Translations under genes and position numbers: made by a program
DNA from: CAYYWP01 sp050176585
Lineage (GTDB): Bacteria; Desulfobacterota; Binatia; HRBIN30; CADEER01
Direction of reading: 5' to 3'
DNA length: 64,000 nucleotides
Assembly: GCA_050176585.1 (NCBI GenBank)
Contig: JBFXHX010000001.1
Location: forward strand, 62,001-126,000
The notes under the pieces: generated by a model
What the model was told of the DNA's origin: nothing
The model's database searches: none
Seen by the model: the letters and a program-made list of their open reading frames with translations, nothing else
Shown here: one piece after another, positions 1-8,649 of the stretch
Position numbering within the stretch: the first letter of the stretch is position 1
Layout: every line of letters starts with the position of its first letter

Positions 1-1
1 C

Positions 2-454
2 ACCATCGCCGCCGGCCGGCAGGGGATGGTGCCGATGCCGGTGTTCGACAAGCGCGGGCGCAAGCTCGGGTACGAAGAAGCGATCTCGGAGATCGACACC
101 GCCACGCTGCGCGCGATTTCGGATGCCACCGGCGGCGGCCACTTCCGGGCGACCGATTCCGAAACCGTCGACGAGGCGTTCGCGGCGATCGACCGCGAGC
201 GCAAGATCGAATTCGACGCCACAGCCGCACGGCGCGCGGAGGAGCTCTACGCGTATGCGGCGTGGCCGGCGCTGATCGCGATCGGGCTCGGGTACCTGTT
301 CGGCTTGTCGCCCGGCGGGCTCGGGCGGCTGAGCGGCCGCCGCGACGCCGCGAGCTCCGCGGCTTCCGGCCGCGCCACCGCCGGTGGCCCGCTGTCCGGA
401 TCGAACGGCGCAGGAACAAATCGCCCGGCGCATCCCTACGAGGTGGCCGCATGA
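2..454 (+). CDS. batA: BatA-like VWA-domain membrane protein, C-terminal fragment
   Basis: This is the 3' end of a gene whose start lies before the window; the reading frame is open from base 2. The visible part ends a von Willebrand factor A domain (AISDATGGGHFRATD, then a conserved helix with EAFAAIDRERKIEFDA). A transmembrane segment follows (WPALIAIGLGYLFGL) and then a Ser/Gly/Ala-rich tail. BatA proteins are membrane-anchored VWA proteins of the Bat (Bacteroides aerotolerance-like) cluster, which commonly follows a MoxR AAA+ ATPase gene. The stop codon overlaps the batB start by four bases (ATGA), so the two are translationally coupled. The identity rests on this context and on the domain tail. 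Confidence 0.8.
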   Translation, partial: TIAAGRQGMVPMPVFDKRGRKLGYEEAISEIDTATLRAISDATGGGHFRATDSETVDEAFAAIDRERKIEFDATAARRAEELYAYAAWPALIAIGLGYLFGLSPGGLGRLSGRRDAASSAASGRATAGGPLSGSNGAGTNRPAHPYEVAA

Positions 455-2628
455 CTTGGCAGCATCCGTACGTCCTCGCCGCCGCGCCGATGGCGATCGT
501 CGCCGCCTGGTGGCTCTTTCGCACCGGCGCGCCGGCCGGCGGCTGTCGCTTCCCACACATCCGGGAACTGTGGGCCGACCGCCGCGGCTTGCGCGACCGC
601 GCGCCCGCGGTGCGCCGCCGCGCGCGCGGCCTGGCGCTCGCGGTGGCGGCGGTGCTCGCGCTGGTGGCGCTCGCGCGCCCGCAGTGGGGCGAAATTCCCG
701 AGCAGTCCTATGGTCGGGCGCGCGAGGTGATGATCGCGCTCGATCTGTCGCGCAGCATGTTGGCCGAGGACGTCTCGCCCACTCGGCTGGCGCGCGCCAA
801 GCTGCTGGTCGAGGCATTGCTCGACCAACTGCGCGGGGAGCGCGTCGGCCTCACCGTGTTTGCCGGTACCTCGTTCGTGCAGAGCCCGCTCAGCGCCGAT
901 TACGAAGTGCTGCGCGAGTTTCTCGACGGCCTCGACCCGTCTTACCTGCCTCAGGGCGGCACGGACTTCGGCGCGATGCTGCGCGCCGCCATCGGCGGGT
1001 TCGGCGAGCAGACCGACGGCGACCGCTATCTCGTCGTGCTGAGCGACGGCGAAGCGCACGACCAGAGTTGGCAGCGCATGGTCCCGGCGCTGCGCGAGCG
1101 CGACATACACGTGGTCGGTCTCGGCGTCGGCACGCCCGAAGGCGCGCTGGTGCCGGATGTGGACGGTGGCGCGCTCGAGGATGAGCAGGGCAACGCCGTC
1201 CTCTCCAAGCTCGAGCCCCGCACGCTGCAGCAGCTCGCCGAGCGCAGCGGGGGTACGTACCGGGATGCGGCCACTTGGATCGACATTGCCGAGCTCGTGG
1301 GCAGCAGCGTCGCCCAAGGGAACAAGGGCGAGTACGTGGAAGAGCGCCACGTACGCCTGCAGGACCGCTACCAGTGGTTCCTGGCGCCGGCGGCGGTGCT
1401 GTTCCTGCTCAGCTATTGGCTCGAATTTCCAGTGTTCACTCTGGCTCGCGCGCTTCAGACGCGCAGCCGCCGTCCGCACCCGGCTTCTGCGCCGGCCATC
1501 GCGGCGGTGCTTGCGGGGGTCGTGGCCTGGTCCACTCCACACCAGGCGCACGCGGTGGCGACGGGCGATCCTCCTCCCCCGTCCGTCGCCACCATACCCC
1601 CACCGGATCTCCCCGCCACGGTTGCCGAGCTGAGCGAGAAATCCGCGCTCACGCCGGCCGACTACGAACGCCTGGCGACCGACACCATCGGCTTCGCCTC
1701 GCCGCCCACCGCGCTGCGCGGTGCGCCGCGCGACGGCATCATCGACGACGCGCTGGCCGCGGTCGACCGCGGCGAAGCCCAGGACCCGCGCGCCGCCGAC
1801 TGGCCGAATCTGCGCGCGCAACTCGAGCAGTTGCGCAAACCGCAAGATCCGCCTTCGGCAGACCCGCAGCAGCAGGACAAGCCGTGCGACAACAGCGGTG
1901 GCCAGGAGCAATCGCCGGGCGGCGGCGGACAGAGCGACAGTCAGCAGAACGCCGCGCCAGGCGGCTCCGGCCAAGGCGACTCCGAGCAACAGAGTGGAAA
2001 AGGACCGCCGTCGGATCAGCGGAATGCCGGCGGCTCGGGAGGGTCGGAGAGTGCGGATGCCGAGCACCAAAGCCCCGCACAACGCGATGGCCAGCCGTCG
2101 CACGAGAACGAGGGCGATGCGGCGGACACTCGCAACAGCGATGGCTCGAAGAGCGCCGCCGGGAAGGGCGACGACCCCGGAGAGCGGCAAGCGGCGCAGG
2201 CCGGCGATCGCGGCCAAAATGCCGCGGCGGACCGCGCCGGCCAGCCGCAGGGCGGCGACACCGAGCAGGCCGCGCCCGACGAACGCGCCCAAGTGGGCAA
2301 TCGCTCCCCGGGGGAAGTGAAGCGCAGCGATGAGGTCCAACCGCTCGAAGCGGCGGGCCTCGGTGACGAGGAACAACCCGACGGATCCGCCGTGGCTGCC
2401 GAAACGAAAGACGACACCGGCCCGGAGCAAGCGCAAAAGCCGGCGCTGCGATCGGTGGGCGGCGGGCGGCCGCACGACAGCGCCCCCCAGGGTGGCGATC
2501 CCGCCGCCGCCGAGGCGCTGGCGCGCATGCGGCGGGTCGAAGACGGCGACGCGCCGGCAGTGTTGTTCGAGCGCATGAACCGCGCCGACGGCGAGCCCCG
2601 CAGCGAGACGTCGAAGAAGAACTGGTGA
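451..2628 (+). CDS. batB: BatB-like VWA protein with BatC-like low-complexity tail
   Basis: The 725-residue product has an N-terminal membrane segment (about residues 9-24), a second one (about 52-75), and a VWA domain. The MIDAS metal site is intact: DLSRS at 98-102, T171 in GGTDF, and D199 in LSDGE. A third membrane segment (near 310-330) follows. After it come a hydrophobic segment and about 300 residues rich in Gln, Gly, Ser, Asp and Glu, with a short helical stretch before the low-complexity part. Separate BatC proteins end in a similar Gln/Asp-rich tail, so this looks like a BatB-BatC fusion. That is inference. VWA MIDAS domains mediate protein-protein contacts in the periplasm or at the membrane. 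The ATG start overlaps the batA stop. Confidence 0.85.
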   Translation: MTWQHPYVLAAAPMAIVAAWWLFRTGAPAGGCRFPHIRELWADRRGLRDRAPAVRRRARGLALAVAAVLALVALARPQWGEIPEQSYGRAREVMIALDLSRSMLAEDVSPTRLARAKLLVEALLDQLRGERVGLTVFAGTSFVQSPLSADYEVLREFLDGLDPSYLPQGGTDFGAMLRAAIGGFGEQTDGDRYLVVLSDGEAHDQSWQRMVPALRERDIHVVGLGVGTPEGALVPDVDGGALEDEQGNAVLSKLEPRTLQQLAERSGGTYRDAATWIDIAELVGSSVAQGNKGEYVEERHVRLQDRYQWFLAPAAVLFLLSYWLEFPVFTLARALQTRSRRPHPASAPAIAAVLAGVVAWSTPHQAHAVATGDPPPPSVATIPPPDLPATVAELSEKSALTPADYERLATDTIGFASPPTALRGAPRDGIIDDALAAVDRGEAQDPRAADWPNLRAQLEQLRKPQDPPSADPQQQDKPCDNSGGQEQSPGGGGQSDSQQNAAPGGSGQGDSEQQSGKGPPSDQRNAGGSGGSESADAEHQSPAQRDGQPSHENEGDAADTRNSDGSKSAAGKGDDPGERQAAQAGDRGQNAAADRAGQPQGGDTEQAAPDERAQVGNRSPGEVKRSDEVQPLEAAGLGDEEQPDGSAVAAETKDDTGPEQAQKPALRSVGGGRPHDSAPQGGDPAAAEALARMRRVEDGDAPAVLFERMNRADGEPRSETSKKNW

Positions 2629-2639
2629 GAGGTCGATCG

Positions 2640-5204
2640 ATGACGCGCATTGCACATCGAGGCGCAGGACTGTTGCTAGCCTGCCTGGCCCTCGGCTGGG
2701 CGGGGAATGCGCTGGCCGCGGAGGTGTATTGGGAACAAGCGGAGCCGCTCGCACCCGCGCAGCGCGGCACGCTCGACCTGGTGTTCATCGGTACGGAACC
2801 CGCTGCGCCGCTCGCGCTGCCCTCCATTGGCGGACTGCGCGTGCTCGGATCGGCGAGTCAGTCGCGCAGCTTCTCGTTCGTCAACGGGACGCGGTCGGCC
2901 AGCGTGACCGTGAGCTTCCCGGTGCGCGCGGAGCGCCCCGGGACCGTCCATATTCCGGAGTTCCGCGTCGAGACCACCGCGGGCGCGCAGACCGTGCCGG
3001 CGTTCGAGGTAGAGGTCGGAGCGGCCGCCGCACACGCCGCAACGGGCGGAACGACGCACCGCGCGGATGACGCCGTCCGCGCGGAGCTGCAGCCGTCGAC
3101 GACGACACCGTACGCCGGAGAGGTCATCGATCTCGACCTGCGCATCTCCCTCGTGGGCAACCGCCGCGGCGAGGTAATCGGTGCGCCGAGCTGGCGCCCC
3201 GAAGGGGGCGTGGTCGCCGAGCCGTGGAGCGAGGGCCGTCCGGTCAAAACCGCGAACGGCAGGGGTGTGGGTTTCCACACGCGCGCCATGGTGCCCGCGG
3301 CGGGGCGAGTGGAGCTCGCGCCTGCCGAGCAGGAGGTACAGATCGAGTCCGGCGGCGCGCGCGCCCGGTCCGCCTTCGACCCGTTCGCGCGCATGGGCAA
3401 CTTCGGCGCGCGCAATTTGCTCAACTCCTTCTTCGGCGGTCCGGAGATGACCGCGGCCACGGTGCGCAGCAACAGCACAGCGCTCGACGTGAAAGCGCTG
3501 CCCGAGCCGGCGCCCGAGGGCTTTACCGGCTCGGTCGGACAGTTCAGCCTGGCATCGAAGATCACCCCCGAGAACCCCAAAGTCGGCGAGCCGATCACCT
3601 GGACCCTCACGCTCGCCGGCAACGGCAACTGGCCCTCTGGCGTAGCCATTCCGGCGCGCGCCGTGCCCGCGGACTTGCGCACGCTGGCGCCGAAACAGCG
3701 CGCCACGTTCGGCGACGCGGACCGCTTCAGCGGTTCGATGACCGAAGACCTCGTGCTGGTGCCGAGCCGGGCGGGCGATCTCGCCTTCCCGCCGGTGCGC
3801 TTCGTATTCTTCAATCCCGACACGGAGCGCTACGAAACCGCCGCAGCGAGCCCCCCGGTGATTCACATCGCCGCCGCGCCCGCGGGCGCTTCTGGTATTG
3901 CGCCACAGCCGGCCGCCGCACCGGCGGCCGGCTCCGAACAGAGCGCCGCGCAGGCGCCAATTGATCGCGCCGTGGCGGCGCCCCTGCATGGCAGTGCGTC
4001 GGGTCGTGTGCCGTTGCCGCAGACAGCGGTTGCGCTGCTCGCGGCAACGCCGCTGGGAGTCGCCGCCCTCTACTGGCTCGTTTTGACCGCCTGGCGCGCC
4101 ATCGCGCAGCACCCGCGCGTAGCGGCGCGGCGCGTCCGTCGCGAGCTGCGCCGCGCGGTACAAGGGGCGGTGTCCGCGACCACCGATGACGCACGCATCG
4201 CCGCCTTGCTGCGCTGGCAGCGTGCCTCCGTCCGCTGGTTGCACCTCGAGCTGGCGGCGCCGCACGCCGCGCAGCTGGCCGCCGTCAGCGACCCGCGTTG
4301 GGCAGAAGCGTGGGCGGGCAGTGAGCAAGCCCTGTATCGCCGCGGCCACACACTGCCGGCGGGCTGGCGGGAGACGGCGCTGGCGCTCAGCGCGCCGCCG
4401 GGCCGCGAGCGCCGCCGTGTGCGGCTCCGCTATCCGTTCAGGCGCTGGAATCCGAAGGCGGCGACGGCGATGCTGCTGCTCGCTTGCTTCGTCGCTCCCG
4501 CGCGGGGCACGGACGCTCCCGCGCCGCCGGTGAGCAGTGGCACGCATGCCGGCGCGGCAACCGCCGCGCCGGGCGCGGAGCTCGAGACCCTGCGCGCGCG
4601 CGTCGCGGAGGCACCGCTGGATTGGATCGCGCGCTACAACCTGGGCATTGCGGAGGCGAACGCCGGCGCGCCCGGGCGCGCGCTGGGCGAGACGCTCGCC
4701 GCTTTTCTGCAGGCGCCGGGCTCCCCCGAGGTGCGCGCGCACTTGGCCGCGCTCATCGCCCGGCAGCCGAGCGCCGATGCCTCGCTCGCACAGCTCGCGG
4801 CCGGAGCACGGCTCGCATCCGCGGCCAGCCCCTGGATGTGGCAAGTGTTGTTGATCGCCGGCGCGGTCTCGATCGGCGCGGGACTCATCTGGGCGACGCG
4901 CCGCCGCTTCGCGATCGTCGCCATCGGGATCGGCGCGATGTGCGCCGCCAGCGCCGCTGCGGCGCTGCATCAGTACGGCCCGCTGGTCGATCCGCGCGCC
5001 GCGCTCACCGCGAGGGCCGTGCCGCTGCGCGGCATACCGACCGACGCCCAGCCTTCCGGGGGCGCTCCGACGCTCCCGGCGGGCGAGGTGGTGACGGCGG
5101 ATGGGCAGTTCCTCGGCTGGACCCGGGTGCGCGTAGGCAACGGTGCCAAGGGCTGGTTGCGCCACACCGACCTCGTCTTGCTCTACGCGGCGCCGAGCGC
5201 CTGA
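2640..5204 (+). CDS. batD: BatD-like protein fused to a TPR/SH3-type BatE-like region
   Basis: The 854-residue product starts at an ATG preceded by GAGAGG at good spacing and has a cleavable-looking signal peptide ending NALA. Residues of about 27-440 form the beta-rich oxygen-tolerance BatD region. A membrane segment near 470-490 follows. Then comes an Arg-rich helical cytoplasmic segment, another hydrophobic segment, a short TPR-like pair (LDWIARYNLGIAEANAG), two membrane helices, and a C-terminal SH3-like module (VVTADGQFLGWTRVRVG). In other genomes BatE carries the TPR and SH3 parts as a separate gene, so this appears to be a BatD-BatE fusion. It belongs in one operon with batA and batB. 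A GTG 15 bases upstream is an alternative start. Confidence 0.8.
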   Translation: MTRIAHRGAGLLLACLALGWAGNALAAEVYWEQAEPLAPAQRGTLDLVFIGTEPAAPLALPSIGGLRVLGSASQSRSFSFVNGTRSASVTVSFPVRAERPGTVHIPEFRVETTAGAQTVPAFEVEVGAAAAHAATGGTTHRADDAVRAELQPSTTTPYAGEVIDLDLRISLVGNRRGEVIGAPSWRPEGGVVAEPWSEGRPVKTANGRGVGFHTRAMVPAAGRVELAPAEQEVQIESGGARARSAFDPFARMGNFGARNLLNSFFGGPEMTAATVRSNSTALDVKALPEPAPEGFTGSVGQFSLASKITPENPKVGEPITWTLTLAGNGNWPSGVAIPARAVPADLRTLAPKQRATFGDADRFSGSMTEDLVLVPSRAGDLAFPPVRFVFFNPDTERYETAAASPPVIHIAAAPAGASGIAPQPAAAPAAGSEQSAAQAPIDRAVAAPLHGSASGRVPLPQTAVALLAATPLGVAALYWLVLTAWRAIAQHPRVAARRVRRELRRAVQGAVSATTDDARIAALLRWQRASVRWLHLELAAPHAAQLAAVSDPRWAEAWAGSEQALYRRGHTLPAGWRETALALSAPPGRERRRVRLRYPFRRWNPKAATAMLLLACFVAPARGTDAPAPPVSSGTHAGAATAAPGAELETLRARVAEAPLDWIARYNLGIAEANAGAPGRALGETLAAFLQAPGSPEVRAHLAALIARQPSADASLAQLAAGARLASAASPWMWQVLLIAGAVSIGAGLIWATRRRFAIVAIGIGAMCAASAAAALHQYGPLVDPRAALTARAVPLRGIPTDAQPSGGAPTLPAGEVVTADGQFLGWTRVRVGNGAKGWLRHTDLVLLYAAPSA

Positions 5205-5217
5205 GCCTTGTCGACAT

Positions 5218-5246
5218 CCCGCCGGCCTGGGGAAAGCGCCGGCGGG
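5218..5246 (+). terminator. Perfect 9-bp inverted repeat after the bat operon
   Basis: The arms CCCGCCGGC and GCCGGCGGG flank an 11-base loop, starting 14 bases after the batD/E stop codon. There is no T-run after the stem, so it is not a classic intrinsic terminator. It could stabilise the 3' end or help termination. Confidence 0.45.
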
Positions 5247-5373
5247 TCAGGACCAGGGTGCCTCCGCGGAACGCCTCTTCGCGGCGGACTCCAAGCAAGG
5301 AAGACCGGCACGGAGGCGCCCTCGGTCCGCTTATTTCCGCCGCGCGGCTGGCTGTGGTTTGATCGGCGCATTG

Positions 5374-6792
5374 ATGAGCGCGTCCGTCTACCACCGCTTG
5401 CGGCTCGCCACGTTCGCCTTCCTCGCCCTCATCATCGTCGGGCTGGTGATCACGACCGCGCTCTCGATCCGCGAGCAGCGCCGGCTCCGCGCAGCGCAGA
5501 GCGAGCTGGCGCGCGTGCGCGATTTCGAGCGCATGCACATCGTCGTCTCGCAGCGCGTTGGCCAACTCGGCGAGAACCCCGCCGACGACCCGCCCGGCCG
5601 TCAGGCAGCGGATCAACAGCTGCAGGTGCTGATCGCGTTGTCCGTCGACCAGCGGACGGTGGAGAAGCTCGATGCCGTACGCGTGCGCCTCGAGCTGATC
5701 GACAGCGGCGGCGCGGTGCACTTCGCCCGCGGCGTCGCACTGCTGAACGAGGCGGCGTCGACCGAGCGCGAGCGTCAAGCCGAGATGCTGCAGGAGCTCG
5801 AGAGTGAGGTGGAGTCCCAGCAGCTGATCGAGCTGGCGGCGCCGCTTGCGATCCTCGCGCTCGGCGTGCTGCTGCTGCCGCTCGCCCGCCGGCGCATCAT
5901 CAAGCCGCTCGACGCCTTCGGCAGGCGTTTGGCCAGCCTCGCCGAGGGGAGTTTGGCTCCGGCGCCGCCGCTCGAGCAGGTCGAACCATTCGTGCTGCCG
6001 CTGCACCGCCAGTTGAATGCCGTGGCCGCCCGCCTTCACGAGCTCGAAGCGGCACACATGGCGCGAGCCGAGTCGCTCGAGGCCGAGGTGCGCGCGACGA
6101 CGCGCCAGCTCCTCGACCAGCAGCGCACGCTGGCACGCGCCGAACGGCTCGCCGCCACCGGCGAGCTGGCCGCCTCGCTCGCGCACGAGCTGCGCAACCC
6201 GCTGGCCGGCATCCAGATGACGTTGGCCAACCTGCGCGCCGAGATCCGCGACCCGGAGCTGGGCGAACGGCTGGAGCGCGTGTCGGAAGAGGTCGCGCGG
6301 CTCACGCGGCTGCTGAATTCGCTGCTGGATGTCGCGCGCGAACGGCCCGAGCCGGCACAACCGATCCGCTTGGCGGCGCTGGTCGACGATCTGCTGGCCC
6401 TCACGCGCTGCCAGCTGCCGGCCACTGTCCGATTGCAGAATACCATCGATCCGGCGCTGACCTGGCGACTGCCACCGGACCATCTGCGCCAGGCACTGCT
6501 CAACCTGCTGCTCAATGCCGGCGCGGCGCTCGCCAACGACGGCGGCTCGGTCACTATTGCGGCGCACGCAAATGACGCGGCGCTGGAGATCGTCGTCTCC
6601 GACAATGGCCCGGGGTTCCCGAGCGAGCTGCTCGCGAACGGCATTCGCCCATTCTTCAGCACGCGCGAGCGCGGCACCGGTCTCGGTCTGGCAATGGTGC
6701 GGCGCTTCGTGCGCGACCTCGGCGGCGAGCTGGACATCGAGAACGTCTCCCCGCACGGCGCGCGCGTCCGCATGGTGCTGCGCAACACGTAA
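5374..6792 (+). CDS. Membrane sensor histidine kinase with HAMP domain
   Basis: The 472-residue protein has a first membrane helix at about 9-28, a short periplasmic region, a second helix near 150-170, then HAMP, a coiled coil, and the kinase core. The H-box is AHELRNPLAG with the phospho-accepting H271. The ATPase has DNGPGFP at 410-416 and GTGLGLA at 434-440. The core resembles NtrB/ZraS-type kinases that partner with sigma-54 activators, which fits the NtrC-type regulator encoded next. The ATG is chosen because the membrane helix follows at once; a TTG one codon upstream is also possible. The signal it senses cannot be told from the sequence. Confidence 0.9.
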   Translation: MSASVYHRLRLATFAFLALIIVGLVITTALSIREQRRLRAAQSELARVRDFERMHIVVSQRVGQLGENPADDPPGRQAADQQLQVLIALSVDQRTVEKLDAVRVRLELIDSGGAVHFARGVALLNEAASTERERQAEMLQELESEVESQQLIELAAPLAILALGVLLLPLARRRIIKPLDAFGRRLASLAEGSLAPAPPLEQVEPFVLPLHRQLNAVAARLHELEAAHMARAESLEAEVRATTRQLLDQQRTLARAERLAATGELAASLAHELRNPLAGIQMTLANLRAEIRDPELGERLERVSEEVARLTRLLNSLLDVARERPEPAQPIRLAALVDDLLALTRCQLPATVRLQNTIDPALTWRLPPDHLRQALLNLLLNAGAALANDGGSVTIAAHANDAALEIVVSDNGPGFPSELLANGIRPFFSTRERGTGLGLAMVRRFVRDLGGELDIENVSPHGARVRMVLRNT

Positions 6793-7122
6793 AGCGGCAT
6801 CTGGCGCGCGCGGCGTGAGCTGCGCATAGTACGCCGGCTCGGCCAAGCGTCGGCGTAGCCGCGGGACGTGGGCCCGCACGCGGCGCGTGTAAGGCGACAT
6901 GACATACCCGCCCCGGGCATCGCTGCGCGACGCCGAGCGGCCACAGGTGCCGCGGCGATCCAGGGCGCATCGGCGCGCCGCGGGCGTGCGCCTTGGGTGC
7001 CCCAGACGCCCTTGCTACAGTGAGCGCGTGCCGCGCGAGCCGTACGTCACCAGCGGGCCAGGTGCGCGCCCCGGCCCCGCCGTGCAGCGTCTCCGTTTCG
7101 ATGGCACCGCTTCCGCGAGCCC
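6793..7122. other. Intergenic region between kinase and response regulator genes
   Basis: These 330 bases are very GC-rich. I see no convincing gene, RNA or promoter here. Short open frames exist but have no ribosome site or recognisable product. A TGGCAC box near the end is too close to the next start codon to act as a sigma-54 promoter. Confidence 0.5.
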
Positions 7123-8556
7123 ATGGCTGACACGCTCCTGTTGATCGAGGACGAGTCGCTGCTCGGCAACGAGCTGGCGCGACACTTCCGCCGCGGAGGA
7201 TGGGAGGTGGTGCTGGCGACCGACCTGGCCGCCGCGCGGCGCGCGCTGATCGACGACGATCTCGCCCCGTTGATCGTCGTTTCCGACATGCAGCTGCCGG
7301 ACGGCAACGCGCTGGACCTGCTCGCGGACGTCCGCGACCGGCACGGCGCCGGCGAATGGATCTTCCTGACCGGCTATGGCAGCGTCGCCGATTCGGTGCG
7401 CGCCTTGCGGTTGGGCGCGTACGATTTTCTCGAGAAACCGTGCGATCAGCAGCGGCTCGACCTGATCGTCGCCGGCGCGGCGCGCAGCGCGCGCGCGCAA
7501 CGACAGCTCGCCGAGGCCGCGCGCCAACAGCACCAGAGCTCGTCCATCGCCGCCTTTGCCGGGCGCAGCCCGGCGGCCGCCGCGGTGCGCGAGGTGCTCC
7601 ACAAGCTCTCGCAGGTGCCGTTCAGCGCGCTCGTGATCGGCGGCGAAACCGGCACGGGTAAGGGCCTGGCGACCCGCATCCTGCATTACAGCGGCGCGCG
7701 CGCGGCCGGGCCGCTGATCGAGATCAATTGTGCGGCGCTGCCGCGCGAGCTGCTCGAGTCCGAGCTCTTCGGCCACGAAGCAGGAGCGTTCACCGGCGCC
7801 AAGAAACGGCGGCGCGGCCTGATCGCGCAAGCGAGCGGTGGCACGCTCTTTCTCGACGAGATCGGCGAGCTCGAGCTCGACCTGCAGGCAAAGCTGCTGA
7901 AGGTGATCGAGGACCAGCGGCTGCGCCCGCTGGGCGCCGAGCACGAGGTCGCGGTCGACGTGCAGTTGGTGGCGGCGAGCAACCGCGACTTGTCGGCGCG
8001 CGTGCGCGACGGGCGATTCCGCGCCGATCTCTACCACCGCCTGTCGGTGTTCGGACTGACTCTGCCGGCGCTGCGCGAACGGCTGGAGGATCTCGACGAC
8101 CTCGTGCCGCTCATCATCGCCGAGTACAATGCCAAGGCGGGGCGCGCGGTGCGGATCATTCCGCCGGCCGCATGGACCGCTCTGCGCGGGTATGCGTGGC
8201 CGGGCAACGTCCGCGAGCTCCGCAACGTCGTCGAGCGCTGCGTGCTGTTCGCCGATGGCGAGGTATTCCCGGCCGAGTGGCTCCAGCTACCCCGGCGCGA
8301 CACCCCGGGCCCCGCCGAGTCCACCCAGGCCGGGAACGGCGAGCAGCTACTGCTGCCGCTGGACGGCAGCATGTCGCTCGACGACATGGATCGCCATATC
8401 GTCGCCACCGCGCTGGCGCGCGCGCACGGCAACCTGAGCGCCGCGGCGCGCATGCTCGGCACCACGCGCCAGACGTTGCGCTACCGGGTGAAGAAATACG
8501 GCATCACGGCCGAGAAAAGCGCTGCCGAGGACGTCGCGGAATGGGAAGCGGAGTGA
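7123..8556 (+). CDS. Sigma-54-dependent response regulator, NtrC family
   Basis: This 477-residue protein has the full NtrC layout. The receiver domain carries phosphorylation site D55 (VVSDMQLPDG). The AAA+ domain has Walker A GGETGTGKG at 173-181, the sigma-54 contact loop GAFTGA at 222-227 and a GTLFLDEIGEL Walker B. A Fis-type helix-turn-helix closes the protein (NLSAAARMLGTTRQTLRYR). The intact GAFTGA indicates that it activates sigma-54 RNA polymerase. It is very likely phosphorylated by the kinase encoded upstream. Target genes are unknown. Confidence 0.93.
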   Translation: MADTLLLIEDESLLGNELARHFRRGGWEVVLATDLAAARRALIDDDLAPLIVVSDMQLPDGNALDLLADVRDRHGAGEWIFLTGYGSVADSVRALRLGAYDFLEKPCDQQRLDLIVAGAARSARAQRQLAEAARQQHQSSSIAAFAGRSPAAAAVREVLHKLSQVPFSALVIGGETGTGKGLATRILHYSGARAAGPLIEINCAALPRELLESELFGHEAGAFTGAKKRRRGLIAQASGGTLFLDEIGELELDLQAKLLKVIEDQRLRPLGAEHEVAVDVQLVAASNRDLSARVRDGRFRADLYHRLSVFGLTLPALRERLEDLDDLVPLIIAEYNAKAGRAVRIIPPAAWTALRGYAWPGNVRELRNVVERCVLFADGEVFPAEWLQLPRRDTPGPAESTQAGNGEQLLLPLDGSMSLDDMDRHIVATALARAHGNLSAAARMLGTTRQTLRYRVKKYGITAEKSAAEDVAEWEAE

Positions 8557-8558
8557 GC

Positions 8559-8574
8559 CCGCGGCCGGCCGCGG
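8559..8574. repeat. 16-bp perfect GC palindrome after the response regulator
   Basis: CCGCGGCCGGCCGCGG begins three bases after the regulator stop codon, between two convergent genes. It can fold as a 6-bp stem with a CCGG loop and may help end transcripts from either side. There is no T-run. Confidence 0.5.
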
Positions 8575-8649
8575 CGGCCCCGGAGCCTGACTGCCGCACT
8601 CATAGGGAGCGCTGCGCCAGCTGCGCGGCGCGGTGCCGCCGCCGTGATC

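Noticed and set aside
436..5165. Very long open frames on the minus strand opposite the bat genes
   Set aside because: They lie opposite well-defined genes, lack domain features and are rich in Arg and Ala, as expected from high-GC antisense frames. The same holds for similar frames opposite other genes such as the exporter at 15.6-18.4 kb.
7102..7116. TGGCAC-N5-CCGC, resembling a sigma-54 promoter, before the NtrC-type regulator
   Set aside because: The -12 half is poor and the transcription start would fall after the ATG at 7123, so it cannot drive this gene.
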